Shown piece by piece: positions 53,794-61,994 of a stretch of DNA of 64,000 nucleotides. The notes beneath the pieces were generated by a model, which worked only from the letters and a program-made list of their open reading frames with translations, did no database searches and was not told where the DNA came from. The stretch's first letter is position 1, and each line of letters begins with the position of its first letter. The position numbers were made by a program, and so were the translations under genes. The stretch is from Chthonomonas sp035294505 (GTDB taxonomy: Bacteria; Armatimonadota; Chthonomonadetes; Chthonomonadales; Chthonomonadaceae). The stretch lies in NCBI RefSeq assembly GCF_035294505.1, contig NZ_DATGKU010000174.1, positions 73,610 to 137,609 of the forward strand, in the 5' to 3' direction.

Positions 53794-54408
53794 ATGATTA
53801 CTTTCATTGTGCTGATGTTTACGGGCTTAATCGGGCTTGTGCTCATGGCGCTTCCGGGGTTCCTTCACCATGGCGGTCAGCTCTCCCATGCGGTACACAC
53901 CCCCCATGCGCCGATTGGTGCCCATCACGGGGTTCATCTTCATGCGCCCTCCGTCGCCAAAATCTCGGCAAAGATGGGCAAGCCCAACTGGCTGCGCCTT
54001 GTTCCATCGCCAAGGGCTATCTTTTCCTTTCTGGCGGCCTACGGCGCCTTCGGAGTGCTCTTCATGGCAGGTCTGCACTTCTCGGCAACGCTGTCAGCAT
54101 GGAGCGCCATTCTACCCGCTATTGCCTTTGAACGGTTTGTCCTTCGGCCCTACTGGAACTGGCTCACCAGCTTTGGCGCCACACCGGCCTCTCCGTTAAC
54201 CACTTTGGTGTTTACCGAGGCGGTGGCCGTCTCCAATTTTCAAAACGGCCGAGGCATCGTTCAGGTAGAACACGATGGCCGTGCCGTGCAGATGATGGCC
54301 TATCTCACCCCGGAACAGTGCCATATGCCCGTGCATGTTGGAGACCGACTGCGCGTGGAGTCGGTAGATGAAAAGAAAGAGCGCCTCACCGTTTCGTTGT
54401 CGCATTGA
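53794..54408 (+). CDS. NfeD-like membrane protein
   Basis: A 204-residue protein. It has an N-terminal membrane helix (ITFIVLMFTGLIGLVLMAL), a His-rich loop (about 27-50), further hydrophobic segments (about 75-120) and a C-terminal OB-fold domain (TLVFTEAVAVSNFQNGRGIVQ, VHVGDRLRVESVDE) typical of NfeD proteins. It is a short NfeD without the serine protease domain. It partners flotillin, encoded 43 bp downstream, in membrane microdomains. ATG follows GAGGAAAGG. Confidence 0.85.
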   Translation: MITFIVLMFTGLIGLVLMALPGFLHHGGQLSHAVHTPHAPIGAHHGVHLHAPSVAKISAKMGKPNWLRLVPSPRAIFSFLAAYGAFGVLFMAGLHFSATLSAWSAILPAIAFERFVLRPYWNWLTSFGATPASPLTTLVFTEAVAVSNFQNGRGIVQVEHDGRAVQMMAYLTPEQCHMPVHVGDRLRVESVDEKKERLTVSLSH

Positions 54409-54451
54409 GATGTCCTCATGACCGTTTGAAATAAAATAAGGAGATAGAAAC

Positions 54452-55834
54452 ATGGATAACTCGACTATGTGGATCGTCATCGCCTGTGCCGTGCTTTTAG
54501 CGGTGATTATTCTCGTCCCCATCATCGTGAATGCCTTCTACCGCACGGTAGATGCCGGCCAGATACTGCTGGTGAGCCGACCCGGAGGAGGGCCTCCGCG
54601 GGTTCACCGCGGCCCCTGCAAGGCCTGGGTCATTCCCCTCCTCACCGCCACCCAAGTGATCCCGGCTCAAGCCATTAATGTGGATATTGACATCACCGAC
54701 CAAACTGCCGATGTGGATGCCAATGGCAGACCGGCCCCGGTAAAGGTGAACGTGAAAGCCTCTGCCATCGTCAGCGTCGGGGAAAGCGATTCGATGGTGA
54801 TCACGGCGGCAAATAAGTTCTTCTCAAAACCGCCAGCAGACCAGCTTTCCACCCTCACCGACGTGCTCTCCTCCGCCGGACGACGCGCCATAAACCTCCT
54901 CACCCTCGACCAGCTCTTCAACGCCCGAACAGCCCCCTCTCCTGCGGCAACCACCTCGCTTGTGCCTGCAGGCGTTAGCGATGTGTTGGCACGCGGAGAG
55001 GACGACGCCTTGGCTGTGATCATTAAAGAAGCCTGCTCTCGTAAACTGCAAGACCTTGGGCTTACCTTCAACAGCCTCAACATCAAGGCTGTGCTTAGCG
55101 ACGTGGCCGAAGCGCGGCGTCGCGAATCGGCAGCACGCGCCAAAGCCAGCGCCGACGTGGTGCAAGCGCAAGAGGAACAACGCGCCCGCATCGCCCAACT
55201 CGTTGCACAGCAGAAGATCAACGATCAGGAGCGCGAGCTGAATATGCAGATCGCCGCCAATGGCGCCGCCGTTGCACGCGCCGAGGCCGAGCGCATGCAG
55301 GCCGTGCGCACCCAACGAGAGGCCGAACTGGCCGCCACCCAGATCACTCAAGCGCGCGCCGACGCCGAGCAGACCGTCATCAAACAAGAGGCAGAGGGTC
55401 GAGCGCAAGCTGCCCGCATTCGTGCCATCGCGGCCGCAGAAGCCGAATCCATCCAAATGAAGGCGAAAGCCCTCGCCGAAGCCGGACCGGCCTACCTCGA
55501 GCTGCGCAGGCTTGAATTGGCTCCCGAATTAACACGCCAGATATCGGCAGCTCTCTCCAATGGGCAGTTCATCAACTTCGGGACTGCCGGCAACGACGGC
55601 CATACAGCAGCCACTACCGCATCAGACGATGTGATGCGCGTGGTGCAAACGCTCATGGCCGCCCAGGTCATTGCCAACAGCAACTTCGGTGGAAACCATA
55701 AATCCGAGGAGCCGGCTGCCCCCACCTCTCTCCCCTCCTCGCAACAGCCCGCCGCTCCCTCCATAAGGCCGGCCTCTCCACCCGCCCAGCCTGCCATTAA
55801 GCCCGACCAGAAACCGAACCAACCAAACCGATGA
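54452..55834 (+). CDS. Flotillin-like SPFH-domain membrane protein
   Basis: A 460-residue protein. It has an N-terminal membrane helix (about 5-27), an SPFH/band-7 domain (AWVIPLLTATQVIPAQAINV, KVNVKASAIVSVG), a long charged coiled coil (about 200-350, rich in AEAERMQ-type heptads) and a glycine/alanine- then proline-rich tail. Flotillins scaffold detergent-resistant membrane regions, with NfeD stabilising them. Insert PSPAATTSLVPAG (about 165-177) is an unusual low-complexity loop. ATG follows AAGGAG with 8-nt spacing. Confidence 0.92.
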   Translation: MDNSTMWIVIACAVLLAVIILVPIIVNAFYRTVDAGQILLVSRPGGGPPRVHRGPCKAWVIPLLTATQVIPAQAINVDIDITDQTADVDANGRPAPVKVNVKASAIVSVGESDSMVITAANKFFSKPPADQLSTLTDVLSSAGRRAINLLTLDQLFNARTAPSPAATTSLVPAGVSDVLARGEDDALAVIIKEACSRKLQDLGLTFNSLNIKAVLSDVAEARRRESAARAKASADVVQAQEEQRARIAQLVAQQKINDQERELNMQIAANGAAVARAEAERMQAVRTQREAELAATQITQARADAEQTVIKQEAEGRAQAARIRAIAAAEAESIQMKAKALAEAGPAYLELRRLELAPELTRQISAALSNGQFINFGTAGNDGHTAATTASDDVMRVVQTLMAAQVIANSNFGGNHKSEEPAAPTSLPSSQQPAAPSIRPASPPAQPAIKPDQKPNQPNR

Positions 55835-55879
55835 TCAAAGAAGGCACAAAACAACTATCGTTTAAAACAGGGTAAACTG

Positions 55880-55957
55880 AAAGGAGGGAACAGCAGTAAG
55901 TCGAGGAGGACTCTTGCTGCACCGGCGTACCGGCCTTTTACTGTGAGCAAGAGAGTC
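55880..55957 (+). promoter_or_regulatory. Structured leader with mutually exclusive helices before the metal-transport genes
   Basis: A perfect AAAGGAGG (55880-55887) stands 71 nt before the ATG. CAGCA (55891-55895) can pair with TGCTG (55915-55919), enclosing a second GAGGAGG (55903-55909). Alternatively CTCTTGCT (55911-55918) pairs with AGCAAGAG (55946-55953), just before the ATG, enclosing a CCGG/CCGG hairpin (55922-55933). The two helices share 55915-55918, so they exclude each other. CAGTAA/TTACTG (55894-55899 with 55938-55943) could add a crossing helix. This suggests a switchable leader. No known riboswitch class was recognised. Confidence 0.5.
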
Positions 55958-55958
55958 T

Positions 55959-56615
55959 ATGCATATTGCTAATTTTGCCTATCCGTCAGCACGAGCGCTC
56001 CTTTTGGGGGCTTGTGTGCTGGCGGTTTTGCATGGGTTTTTGCCCTCCCATTGGCTTACGTTCGTAGCTGTGGGGCGTCTGCGACGCTGGTCGGGACGCC
56101 GCACGCTTGGCGTTGCCGCAGCAACAGGGTTTGCACATCTCTTTGCAACCGTTATTCTTGGCTTCTTGCTCGCGCTCTCGGGTAAACACGTTTGGGCCTA
56201 TCTCCACCTGCCGCCCCAGCTGGAGAAAACGGCCATCTCGATTGTCACCATCGGCTTAGGAGTCGTCTTCGTGCTCCAAACGCTTGTGCCTCATAAGGGG
56301 CATCATCATGAAACGGTTCCGACGACCTCTTCAGGAGATAGTGCCATCATCGCGACGCTCTTTATGGGCATGGTGCTCTCCCCATGCCTCGATCTTCTCC
56401 CGCTCTACGTCGTCGGTGCCAATTACTCCATAGCCGTTTTGAGCCTCATGAGCCTGCTTTTCGTAGGAATCACCGTGGGAGTGATGCTCACCCTTATCTG
56501 GCTTACCCTGCAAGGAATGAAACGCCTTAACCTGGAACCGCTCGAACACTACGAGGGTCTCCTCATCGGATGTGTGCTCATTCTATTAGGAATTACGGTC
56601 AACTTTCTGAAGTAA
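55959..56615 (+). CDS. Six-helix membrane protein, NicO/UreH-like putative metal transporter
   Basis: A 218-residue protein with about six membrane helices. The N-terminal segment LGACVLAVLHGFLPSHWLTF resembles the HxxxPxH-type first helix of nickel/cobalt (NicO/RcnA) and UreH-like exporters. A central PHKGHHHE histidine cluster could bind metal. Helices four to six include LFMGMVLSPCLDLLPLYV. Transport direction and metal are unknown. The adjacent CDF exporter gene (40 bp downstream) supports a metal-handling role. The strong Shine-Dalgarno is 71 nt upstream across a structured leader. Confidence 0.7.
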   Translation: MHIANFAYPSARALLLGACVLAVLHGFLPSHWLTFVAVGRLRRWSGRRTLGVAAATGFAHLFATVILGFLLALSGKHVWAYLHLPPQLEKTAISIVTIGLGVVFVLQTLVPHKGHHHETVPTTSSGDSAIIATLFMGMVLSPCLDLLPLYVVGANYSIAVLSLMSLLFVGITVGVMLTLIWLTLQGMKRLNLEPLEHYEGLLIGCVLILLGITVNFLK

Positions 56616-56654
56616 GTCATAACGGCGAACGATAATCATAGGAACGGTGAGAAG

Positions 56655-57641
56655 ATGACACATGGAAACGGCGGCTGCGCCCATCATCATGCAGCAGGCA
56701 TTGGAGAGAGGCGGCTTGCCTTCTCTCTACTGGGAACGATTCTTTTCGTCGCCATCGAAATCGGTGTCGGCTTGTGGGCTAACAGTTTGGCTTTGATCTC
56801 CGACGCCGGTCACAACTTCACCGACGCCATGGCGCTGGCCCTATCCTGGTATGGGCTTCGCGTGGCACGCCGGCCTGCCAATGCCATGCGAACCTACGGC
56901 TATCATCGTGTGGGCATCCTAGCGGCCTTCATTAACTCCGCTACGCTGTTTGTGCTCGCCCTCTGGCTTCTCAAAGAGGCTTTTCTACGCCTACTTCATC
57001 CGGAGCCGGTAGCCGGCGTTCCCGTTATCATCGTGGCGGCCATCGCATTGTTGGTGAACACCGTCATCGCCGTTGGCCTCCATCGCGCCTCGCAACATAG
57101 CCTCAATGTTCGTAGCGCTTTCCTGCATATGGTGGGGGATGCGGTGGCCTCCATCGGGGTGATCCTGGCCGGCATTCTGATCGCCATAACCAAATGGACT
57201 CTTATAGACCCGCTGGTCTCCATCGGCATCTCAGGGCTTATCGCCTGGTCTTCATGGGGCATCATTCGTGACAGCCTCAATGTGCTGCTCGAAGGCACTC
57301 CTCGCGGGCTGAATGTGGAGGAGATGACCCGGCATATGCTGGCGGTGCCCGGCGTCAGCGACGTGCACGATCTGCATGTCTGGACTATCGGCGATGGGAT
57401 GACGGCTCTCTCTTGCCACCTCATCGTAGATAAGGAGAAGATCGATCAGGCTCCCGATGTCGTTCGCAAGACAAAACAGATGCTGGCCACGCGCTATTCG
57501 GTAGGCCATGCAACCATCGAAACGGAATGCGGTGGGTGTGGCCAACCGGATGAACCCTACTGCCGCCTTGAACCGCTGCCCAATGAGAACCCCCCGAATC
57601 ATCACGAGCATGATCATCACGAATGCGATCACGCGCACTAA
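56655..57641 (+). CDS. Cation diffusion facilitator (CDF) metal exporter
   Basis: A 328-residue transporter. It has six membrane helices with the zinc-type site HNFTD in helix II (LISDAGHNFTDAMALALSWYG) and HMVGD in helix V (HMVGDAVASIGVILAG). The cytoplasmic domain has VPGVSDVHDLHVWTIGDGM. Both termini are histidine-rich (CAHHH near residue 10, and HHEHDHHECDHAH at the end), typical of zinc or cobalt exporters. It probably works with the upstream six-helix protein. A GTTTTG/CAAAAC inverted repeat lies at 57658-57671 after the stop. Confidence 0.95.
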   Translation: MTHGNGGCAHHHAAGIGERRLAFSLLGTILFVAIEIGVGLWANSLALISDAGHNFTDAMALALSWYGLRVARRPANAMRTYGYHRVGILAAFINSATLFVLALWLLKEAFLRLLHPEPVAGVPVIIVAAIALLVNTVIAVGLHRASQHSLNVRSAFLHMVGDAVASIGVILAGILIAITKWTLIDPLVSIGISGLIAWSSWGIIRDSLNVLLEGTPRGLNVEEMTRHMLAVPGVSDVHDLHVWTIGDGMTALSCHLIVDKEKIDQAPDVVRKTKQMLATRYSVGHATIETECGGCGQPDEPYCRLEPLPNENPPNHHEHDHHECDHAH

Positions 57642-57784
57642 ATGTAACTACAGCTTTGTTTTGCACAAAACGCCTCTTTCGCCCAATTATAGGGTATATT
57701 CTGATGTTTGGACGAAATAAGCCTGTTTTGCGCCAATAGGCCTCTAAGAGAGAGAACTCATCAAGTCATGCTGTGAGGACATTC

Positions 57785-59878
57785 ATGTCAGACCCACAAA
57801 TAAGTTCAAAAGAGCCAACCCCACCGTTGGAGCCGGTGCCCCCGCCACAGCCGTCGCTCCTCAAACGGTTTATACGCGTCCTTCTTGGGCGTCCGCTCTC
57901 CTCCTCCCAAATGGAGCACACCCTGCTACCGAAATTTTTAGCCCTTCCGGTGTTCTCCTCCGATGCCATCTCCTCGGTGGCCTATGCAACGCAAGAGATT
58001 CTTCTTGTGCTCGGCGGCGCCGGACTTTGGATCAGCAGCGCGCAACCGCTCTATTCACACTACACCATGCTGATCACCACCCTCATCGTCATCCTCTTGG
58101 CGATAGTCGTCGCCTCCTACTGGCAAACGATACACGGTTATCCCAACGGAGGAGGCTCTTACATTGTCGCTAAAGATAACCTAAAACCCCGCTTTATGCC
58201 CGATCTGCCCGGTCTCATCGCAGCCTCCGCCCTTCTCATAGACTATGTGCTTACCGTAGCCGTATCCATTGCATCGGGAGTTCAAAACCTTGAAAGCCTG
58301 CCACTTCCTCCCTGGCTGCAATGGCTTCACTTCGATCATCTCGTTCTTTGGTGTCTGCTCTTTATTGGCCTGCTCACTTTGGCCAATCTCCGCGGTCTCA
58401 AAGAATCCGGCTCGATGTTCGCCATCTTCACTTACGGCTTCGTGATCATGTGCTACCTCATGATCTTTTTAGGAGTGTTTGGGCATGCCTTTCTCGGCTG
58501 GCATGTGCACCCGCAGTATGCTAACCAGCGTTGGTGGGATGGCTCTACGGCACAATCGCCAGGGGCAAACACCATGGGAACCGTAGGACTTTTCCTTCTG
58601 CTCAGCGCCTTCGCGAATGGATGTTCCGCCATGACCGGAACCGAGGCCGTTAGCAACGGCATCCCGGCCTTCCGAGAACCGAAATCGCACAACGCGGCTT
58701 GGACGCTGATCTATATGGGCATCATTCTCGGAAGCATTCTGCTCGGAATCTCTTACCTGGCCGTGAATTTTCACGTGGTCTACTGGGAACATGCCGGACA
58801 GACCGCCCCCGCCGTAATAGACCAGATATCCGGCACCGTCTTTGGCAAAACAGGGCGCTGGCAGTTCCTCTACTGGGCCGCACAGTTCTTTACTGCGGCC
58901 ATTTTGGTGCTGGCAGCCAACACAAGCTATGCCGATTTTCCTCGCCTCTCCTCTATCCTCGCCCGTGATCGCTATATGCCTAAACAGATGGCTAACCTCG
59001 GCGATAAGCTGGTCTTCACCAATGGCATTTTGCTTCTGGGTCTCTTTGCCAGCCTGCTCATCGTATGGAAAAAAGGCAACGTGGACGCTCTCATTCCCCT
59101 CTATGCCATCGGCGTCTTCACCGCCTTCACCCTCTCTCAAGCCGGTATGGTCGTGCACTGGTACAATCTTCGCAAAGTCGTACGAGGCTGGCAAGTGAAG
59201 GCGTTCTTCAACGGCCTGGGCGCCGTCGCCACCGGTTTGGTCTTTATTGACCTCATCATCGAAAAATCGCCTGAGGGTGCCTGGATCGTTTTAATTCTTG
59301 TGCCCATCATGGTCTATCTTTTCAAAAGAATCCATGCCCACTACGAAGAGGTCGCCAAGCTGTTAACTCTCGATAACTACTGCCCTCCTAAAGAACCTCA
59401 GAAAAACATCGTCCTCGTGCTCGTCCCCACCCTGCATCGTGGCGTTATGCAAGCTCTGGAATACGCTCGCTCGATATCCAGTGACTGCCGCGCCGTCCAT
59501 GTCTGCGTAAACCCCGAAGAGACACCACGGCTCATCCAACGCTGGGAGCAATGGGTACATGATGTGCCTCTTGTGATCCTCAACTCGCCCTACCGCACCC
59601 TCATCGAACCGATTATGCGCTATCTTGATGCCATTCACCTGGAACGTCCCAACACCACCATCACCGTCGTTATCCCAGAGTTCGTTCCCCCAAAATGGTG
59701 GCATGCGTTTTTACATGGCCAGTCGGCAGCCCGCCTTAAGCTGGCGCTGCTCGGTAGAGAAGACGTTGTGGTGACCAATGTCCGCTACTTCCTTCATCCC
59801 TGCGAGGAAGGAACGTCGCCCAAAATGTTGAATAATCCAACATTGCTCCCTCAGAAACAAACAGGGGCTGTGAAATGA
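57785..59878 (+). CDS. KimA-like APC-superfamily transporter with C-terminal cytoplasmic domain
   Basis: A 697-residue protein from ATG 57785 (GAGGA 5 nt upstream). A GTG four codons earlier is less likely. LALPVFSSDAISSVAYATQEIL, YPNGGGSYIVAKDNL, and TGTEAVSNGIPAF with DFPRLSSILARDRYMPKQMA match the amino-acid/polyamine/organocation group that includes the potassium importer KimA. About 12 membrane helices (90-530) precede a roughly 150-residue cytoplasmic tail similar to a universal-stress fold. Substrate is K+ or an amino acid. The stop overlaps the next start (ATGA), indicating coupling. Confidence 0.85.
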   Translation: MSDPQISSKEPTPPLEPVPPPQPSLLKRFIRVLLGRPLSSSQMEHTLLPKFLALPVFSSDAISSVAYATQEILLVLGGAGLWISSAQPLYSHYTMLITTLIVILLAIVVASYWQTIHGYPNGGGSYIVAKDNLKPRFMPDLPGLIAASALLIDYVLTVAVSIASGVQNLESLPLPPWLQWLHFDHLVLWCLLFIGLLTLANLRGLKESGSMFAIFTYGFVIMCYLMIFLGVFGHAFLGWHVHPQYANQRWWDGSTAQSPGANTMGTVGLFLLLSAFANGCSAMTGTEAVSNGIPAFREPKSHNAAWTLIYMGIILGSILLGISYLAVNFHVVYWEHAGQTAPAVIDQISGTVFGKTGRWQFLYWAAQFFTAAILVLAANTSYADFPRLSSILARDRYMPKQMANLGDKLVFTNGILLLGLFASLLIVWKKGNVDALIPLYAIGVFTAFTLSQAGMVVHWYNLRKVVRGWQVKAFFNGLGAVATGLVFIDLIIEKSPEGAWIVLILVPIMVYLFKRIHAHYEEVAKLLTLDNYCPPKEPQKNIVLVLVPTLHRGVMQALEYARSISSDCRAVHVCVNPEETPRLIQRWEQWVHDVPLVILNSPYRTLIEPIMRYLDAIHLERPNTTITVVIPEFVPPKWWHAFLHGQSAARLKLALLGREDVVVTNVRYFLHPCEEGTSPKMLNNPTLLPQKQTGAVK

Positions 59879-60675
59879 TCATCGAAACCCAGGACGATGT
59901 CGTGCGCCTCTCCGGCTCGCTACGGCAAAACCAGTGGCCGACCATTCGCGCCGTGGCCGGCATGTTGCTCCACGATCATCCCGAAGGCATCATCATAGAT
60001 TGCGCCAACCTTCAGGATATTTCCGAGGAGGGCGCCAAAACCTTTCTCGAAGCCATGCGCGATATCGAGGCTGCCGGCAAACGCATTATTGTGGCGAACC
60101 TACCGGAACATGTTCTTAATGTCATCAAAAGCGTACCTGGTATCCGTTCTCAACTCCCTATCGCGAACTCGGTCGAAGAGGCACGCGCCTCGTTGCATAG
60201 ATTGCCTCAACATGCCTCTCCTACAGCCCTATCCCCAAAAGGCAGATCGCTTCTAGTGCTGCTTGTACCGGGAATTGACCTAACCCCCGGCGCGTGGCTC
60301 GCCACCCAAATGGCACGCGCACGCCGTTCAGAGGTCGCATTCGTCTTTCTCCTCGAAGTGCCCCGCGACCTGCCTCTTAATACCCCACTCGGCGAACAGG
60401 AGGATGAAGCACAACACGCCCTGGAGGTTGCCATGAACTTCGCAAAACATGCCGGTGTCACAGCCACACCCCATATTGAGCGCGTTCGCGATCTCATTGA
60501 TGGCTCCCTTGCTATGATCCGACAATATGAGGTAGAGCGTGTCGTGTTCGCCACTAGTCGGCAAAACCTCGATACCGGAAACGAAGAGATCTTCTATCGC
60601 CTTGTGGACGCGCTGCTGCACCGGGCCCCATGTGAGGTGATCGTAGGACGATTGAAAGCGGAAAGAATCGGGTAA
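59875..60675 (+). CDS. STAS domain fused to a UspA-like domain
   Basis: A 266-residue cytoplasmic fusion. Residues 1-110 form a STAS fold (DDVVRLSGSL, GIIIDCANLQDISEEGAKTF, AAGKRIIVANLPEHVLNVI). The usual phosphorylatable Ser site is shifted, DISEEG instead of D-S-S-G. Residues about 120-266 form a universal stress protein-like domain (LLVLLVPGIDLTPGA, VERVVFATSRQNLDTGN, CEVIVGR). ATG overlaps the transporter stop (ATGA), so it is most likely a regulatory subunit of that transporter. The fusion could sense nucleotides or anti-sigma partners, which is an inference. Confidence 0.82.
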   Translation: MIIETQDDVVRLSGSLRQNQWPTIRAVAGMLLHDHPEGIIIDCANLQDISEEGAKTFLEAMRDIEAAGKRIIVANLPEHVLNVIKSVPGIRSQLPIANSVEEARASLHRLPQHASPTALSPKGRSLLVLLVPGIDLTPGAWLATQMARARRSEVAFVFLLEVPRDLPLNTPLGEQEDEAQHALEVAMNFAKHAGVTATPHIERVRDLIDGSLAMIRQYEVERVVFATSRQNLDTGNEEIFYRLVDALLHRAPCEVIVGRLKAERIG

Positions 60676-60776
60676 CTGTTCCCCGTACCGAGACTAGGGT
60701 TTTGTGGGTCTTCCAGACAGGAGGAGATCGGCGTTATGGAGGACTGAGGTCTGAAACTTTGTAGGCATCAGCCGTC

Positions 60777-60806
60777 TTGAGGATGCAGCTTTCGTGGGTA
60801 TATATA
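60777..60806 (+). promoter_or_regulatory. Promoter of nadC
   Basis: TTGAGG (60777-60782) and TATATA (60799-60804 or 60801-60806) with 16-18 bp spacing. Transcription would start near 60812, leaving a roughly 70-nt leader containing the AAAGGAGG-hairpin motif. GTCTTGAG (60774-60781) recurs at 18537-18544 upstream of holA. The stretch 60676-60776 contains nothing else I recognise, apart from a GCATC/GATGC stem near 60764-60785. Confidence 0.55.
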
Positions 60807-60823
60807 TAGCAGGTTTTTCTGAG

Positions 60824-60880
60824 AAAGGAGGGTGGCATTCGTCTCCCGCCTAAACGTGGGAGTCTCCTGCCGCAATCTTT
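60824..60880 (+). promoter_or_regulatory. nadC leader: Shine-Dalgarno, two-tier hairpin, 9-nt spacer
   Basis: AAAGGAGG (60824-60831) is followed by outer stem GGCA/TGCC (60834-60837 with 60868-60871) and inner stem TCCCGC/GTGGGA (60844-60849 with 60856-60861, one G-U). The loop is CTAAAC and the flanking strands are TTCGTC and GTCTCC. Nine nt separate the hairpin from ATG at 60881. It matches the holA leader in every element while differing in both stems, so pairing is conserved rather than sequence. Confidence 0.78.
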
Positions 60881-61774
60881 ATGAACGCCTTCTCTTCTAA
60901 ATCCAAAGAGACCAGCCCTTACGCTCCCTTCAGAGATTTCCCCGGTCTGGCCTCCATCGTGCAACAGGCTCTTAGGGAAGATATCGGCACGGGAGATATC
61001 ACCACGCAACTCGTGATCCCCTCAACCGCCCGTGCAAAGGCCAATATCACTACACGAGTTGCAGGGGTCATCGCCGGCCTACCGGTTGTTCAAGAAGTCT
61101 ATCGTCAACTCGACCCCAGCGTTCAGGTGGAGTTGATCGTGCAGGACGGCGACTCGGTGGAGGCGAACACGCCGCTTGCCATCCTCTCCGGGTGTGCCCA
61201 AAGCCTCCTCACCGGGGAGCGAGTGGCTCTTAATTTCGTACAACGTCTTAGCGGCATCGCCACGCTCACCGCAAAGTTTGTGGCAGCCGCCCGCCGAGAA
61301 GGTCTACGAATTGTAGACACACGCAAGACAACGCCCGGACTTCGCCTCTTAGAAAAGTATGCGGTGCGAGTCGGTGGGGGTCACAACCATCGCTTTGGCC
61401 TCTATGATGCCGTCTTAATTAAAGATAACCATATCGCCGCTTGCGGTTCCATCACAGAAGCGGTTCGTGCCGCCCTTACCGGTGCACCGCATGTTATGAG
61501 CGTCACCGTAGAATGCGACACGCTCGAACAAGTGCAAGAAGCGCTCGATGCTGGCGCCGATGTCATTCTTCTCGATAACATGTCCCCCGAGCAGCTGCGT
61601 GCAGCGGTTGCATTGGTGAACGGCCAAGCCATGGTCGAGGCCAGCGGAGGAATTACCTTAGAGACGATCGCCGAGGTGGCTGCTACCGGTGTGGACATCA
61701 TCTCTATCGGCGCTCTCACCCATTCCGCACCCGCCCTCGACATCGGTATGGATTTCGTCATGACAAGTCTCTGA
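60881..61774 (+). CDS. nadC: Nicotinate-nucleotide pyrophosphorylase (quinolinate phosphoribosyltransferase)
   Basis: A 297-residue enzyme of NAD synthesis that converts quinolinate and PRPP to nicotinate mononucleotide. ALREDIGTGDITTQLV opens the N-terminal domain. GERVALNFVQRLSGIATLT, VDTRKTTPGLRLLEKYAVRVGGG and DAVLIKDNHIAACG carry the catalytic Lys/Arg residues. The C terminus VEASGGITLETIAEVAATGVDIISIGALTHS closes the barrel. No nadA or nadB is adjacent. ATG has no nearby Shine-Dalgarno, and the only one lies 50 nt upstream across the conserved hairpin. Confidence 0.97.
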   Translation: MNAFSSKSKETSPYAPFRDFPGLASIVQQALREDIGTGDITTQLVIPSTARAKANITTRVAGVIAGLPVVQEVYRQLDPSVQVELIVQDGDSVEANTPLAILSGCAQSLLTGERVALNFVQRLSGIATLTAKFVAAARREGLRIVDTRKTTPGLRLLEKYAVRVGGGHNHRFGLYDAVLIKDNHIAACGSITEAVRAALTGAPHVMSVTVECDTLEQVQEALDAGADVILLDNMSPEQLRAAVALVNGQAMVEASGGITLETIAEVAATGVDIISIGALTHSAPALDIGMDFVMTSL

Positions 61775-61890
61775 CGCTCCCCGGCAGAAAAGCAACGGTA
61801 CTCGGCTCTCCGACCCGCCCAACCGCAAAGCCTCCCCGCTGCTTCATACACCCACACCCCTCCCGACTGGGAACGGTGTCGTTAATAGAG

Positions 61891-61981
61891 TATACTGGTC
61901 TACGCGGATGGTCACCCTCTCCGCTGCGGACTTGAGGCACAGTGTTTTCAGCCCCGCCTCACGAAGCGGGGGTTTTCCGCA
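61891..61981 (+). promoter_or_regulatory. birA leader with promoter, terminator hairpin and competing helix
   Basis: TATACT (61891-61896) is a -10 candidate, with no clear -35. Downstream, CCCCGC (61952-61957) and GCGGGG (61966-61971) form a terminator-like stem followed by GTTTT. TGAGGC (61933-61938) can instead pair with GCCTCA (61956-61961), disrupting that stem. TGCGGA/TCCGCA (61925-61930 with 61976-61981) closes the whole region. The layout resembles an attenuator. A TATAAT (61988-61993) directly abuts the ATG. The rest of 61775-61890 is featureless. Confidence 0.45.
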
Positions 61982-61994
61982 TCGGGCTATAATC

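Noticed and set aside
55880..55957. Known NiCo (czcD) or Mn (yybP-ykoY) riboswitch
   Set aside because: The conserved sequence elements of those classes were not found, so it is reported as an unclassified structured leader.
57642..57784. Possible c-di-AMP (ydaO) riboswitch before the KimA-like gene
   Set aside because: The 143-bp gap lacks the conserved motifs I know for that class. Only a GTTTTG/CAAAAC inverted repeat (57658-57671) and a TATATT at 57695 are visible.
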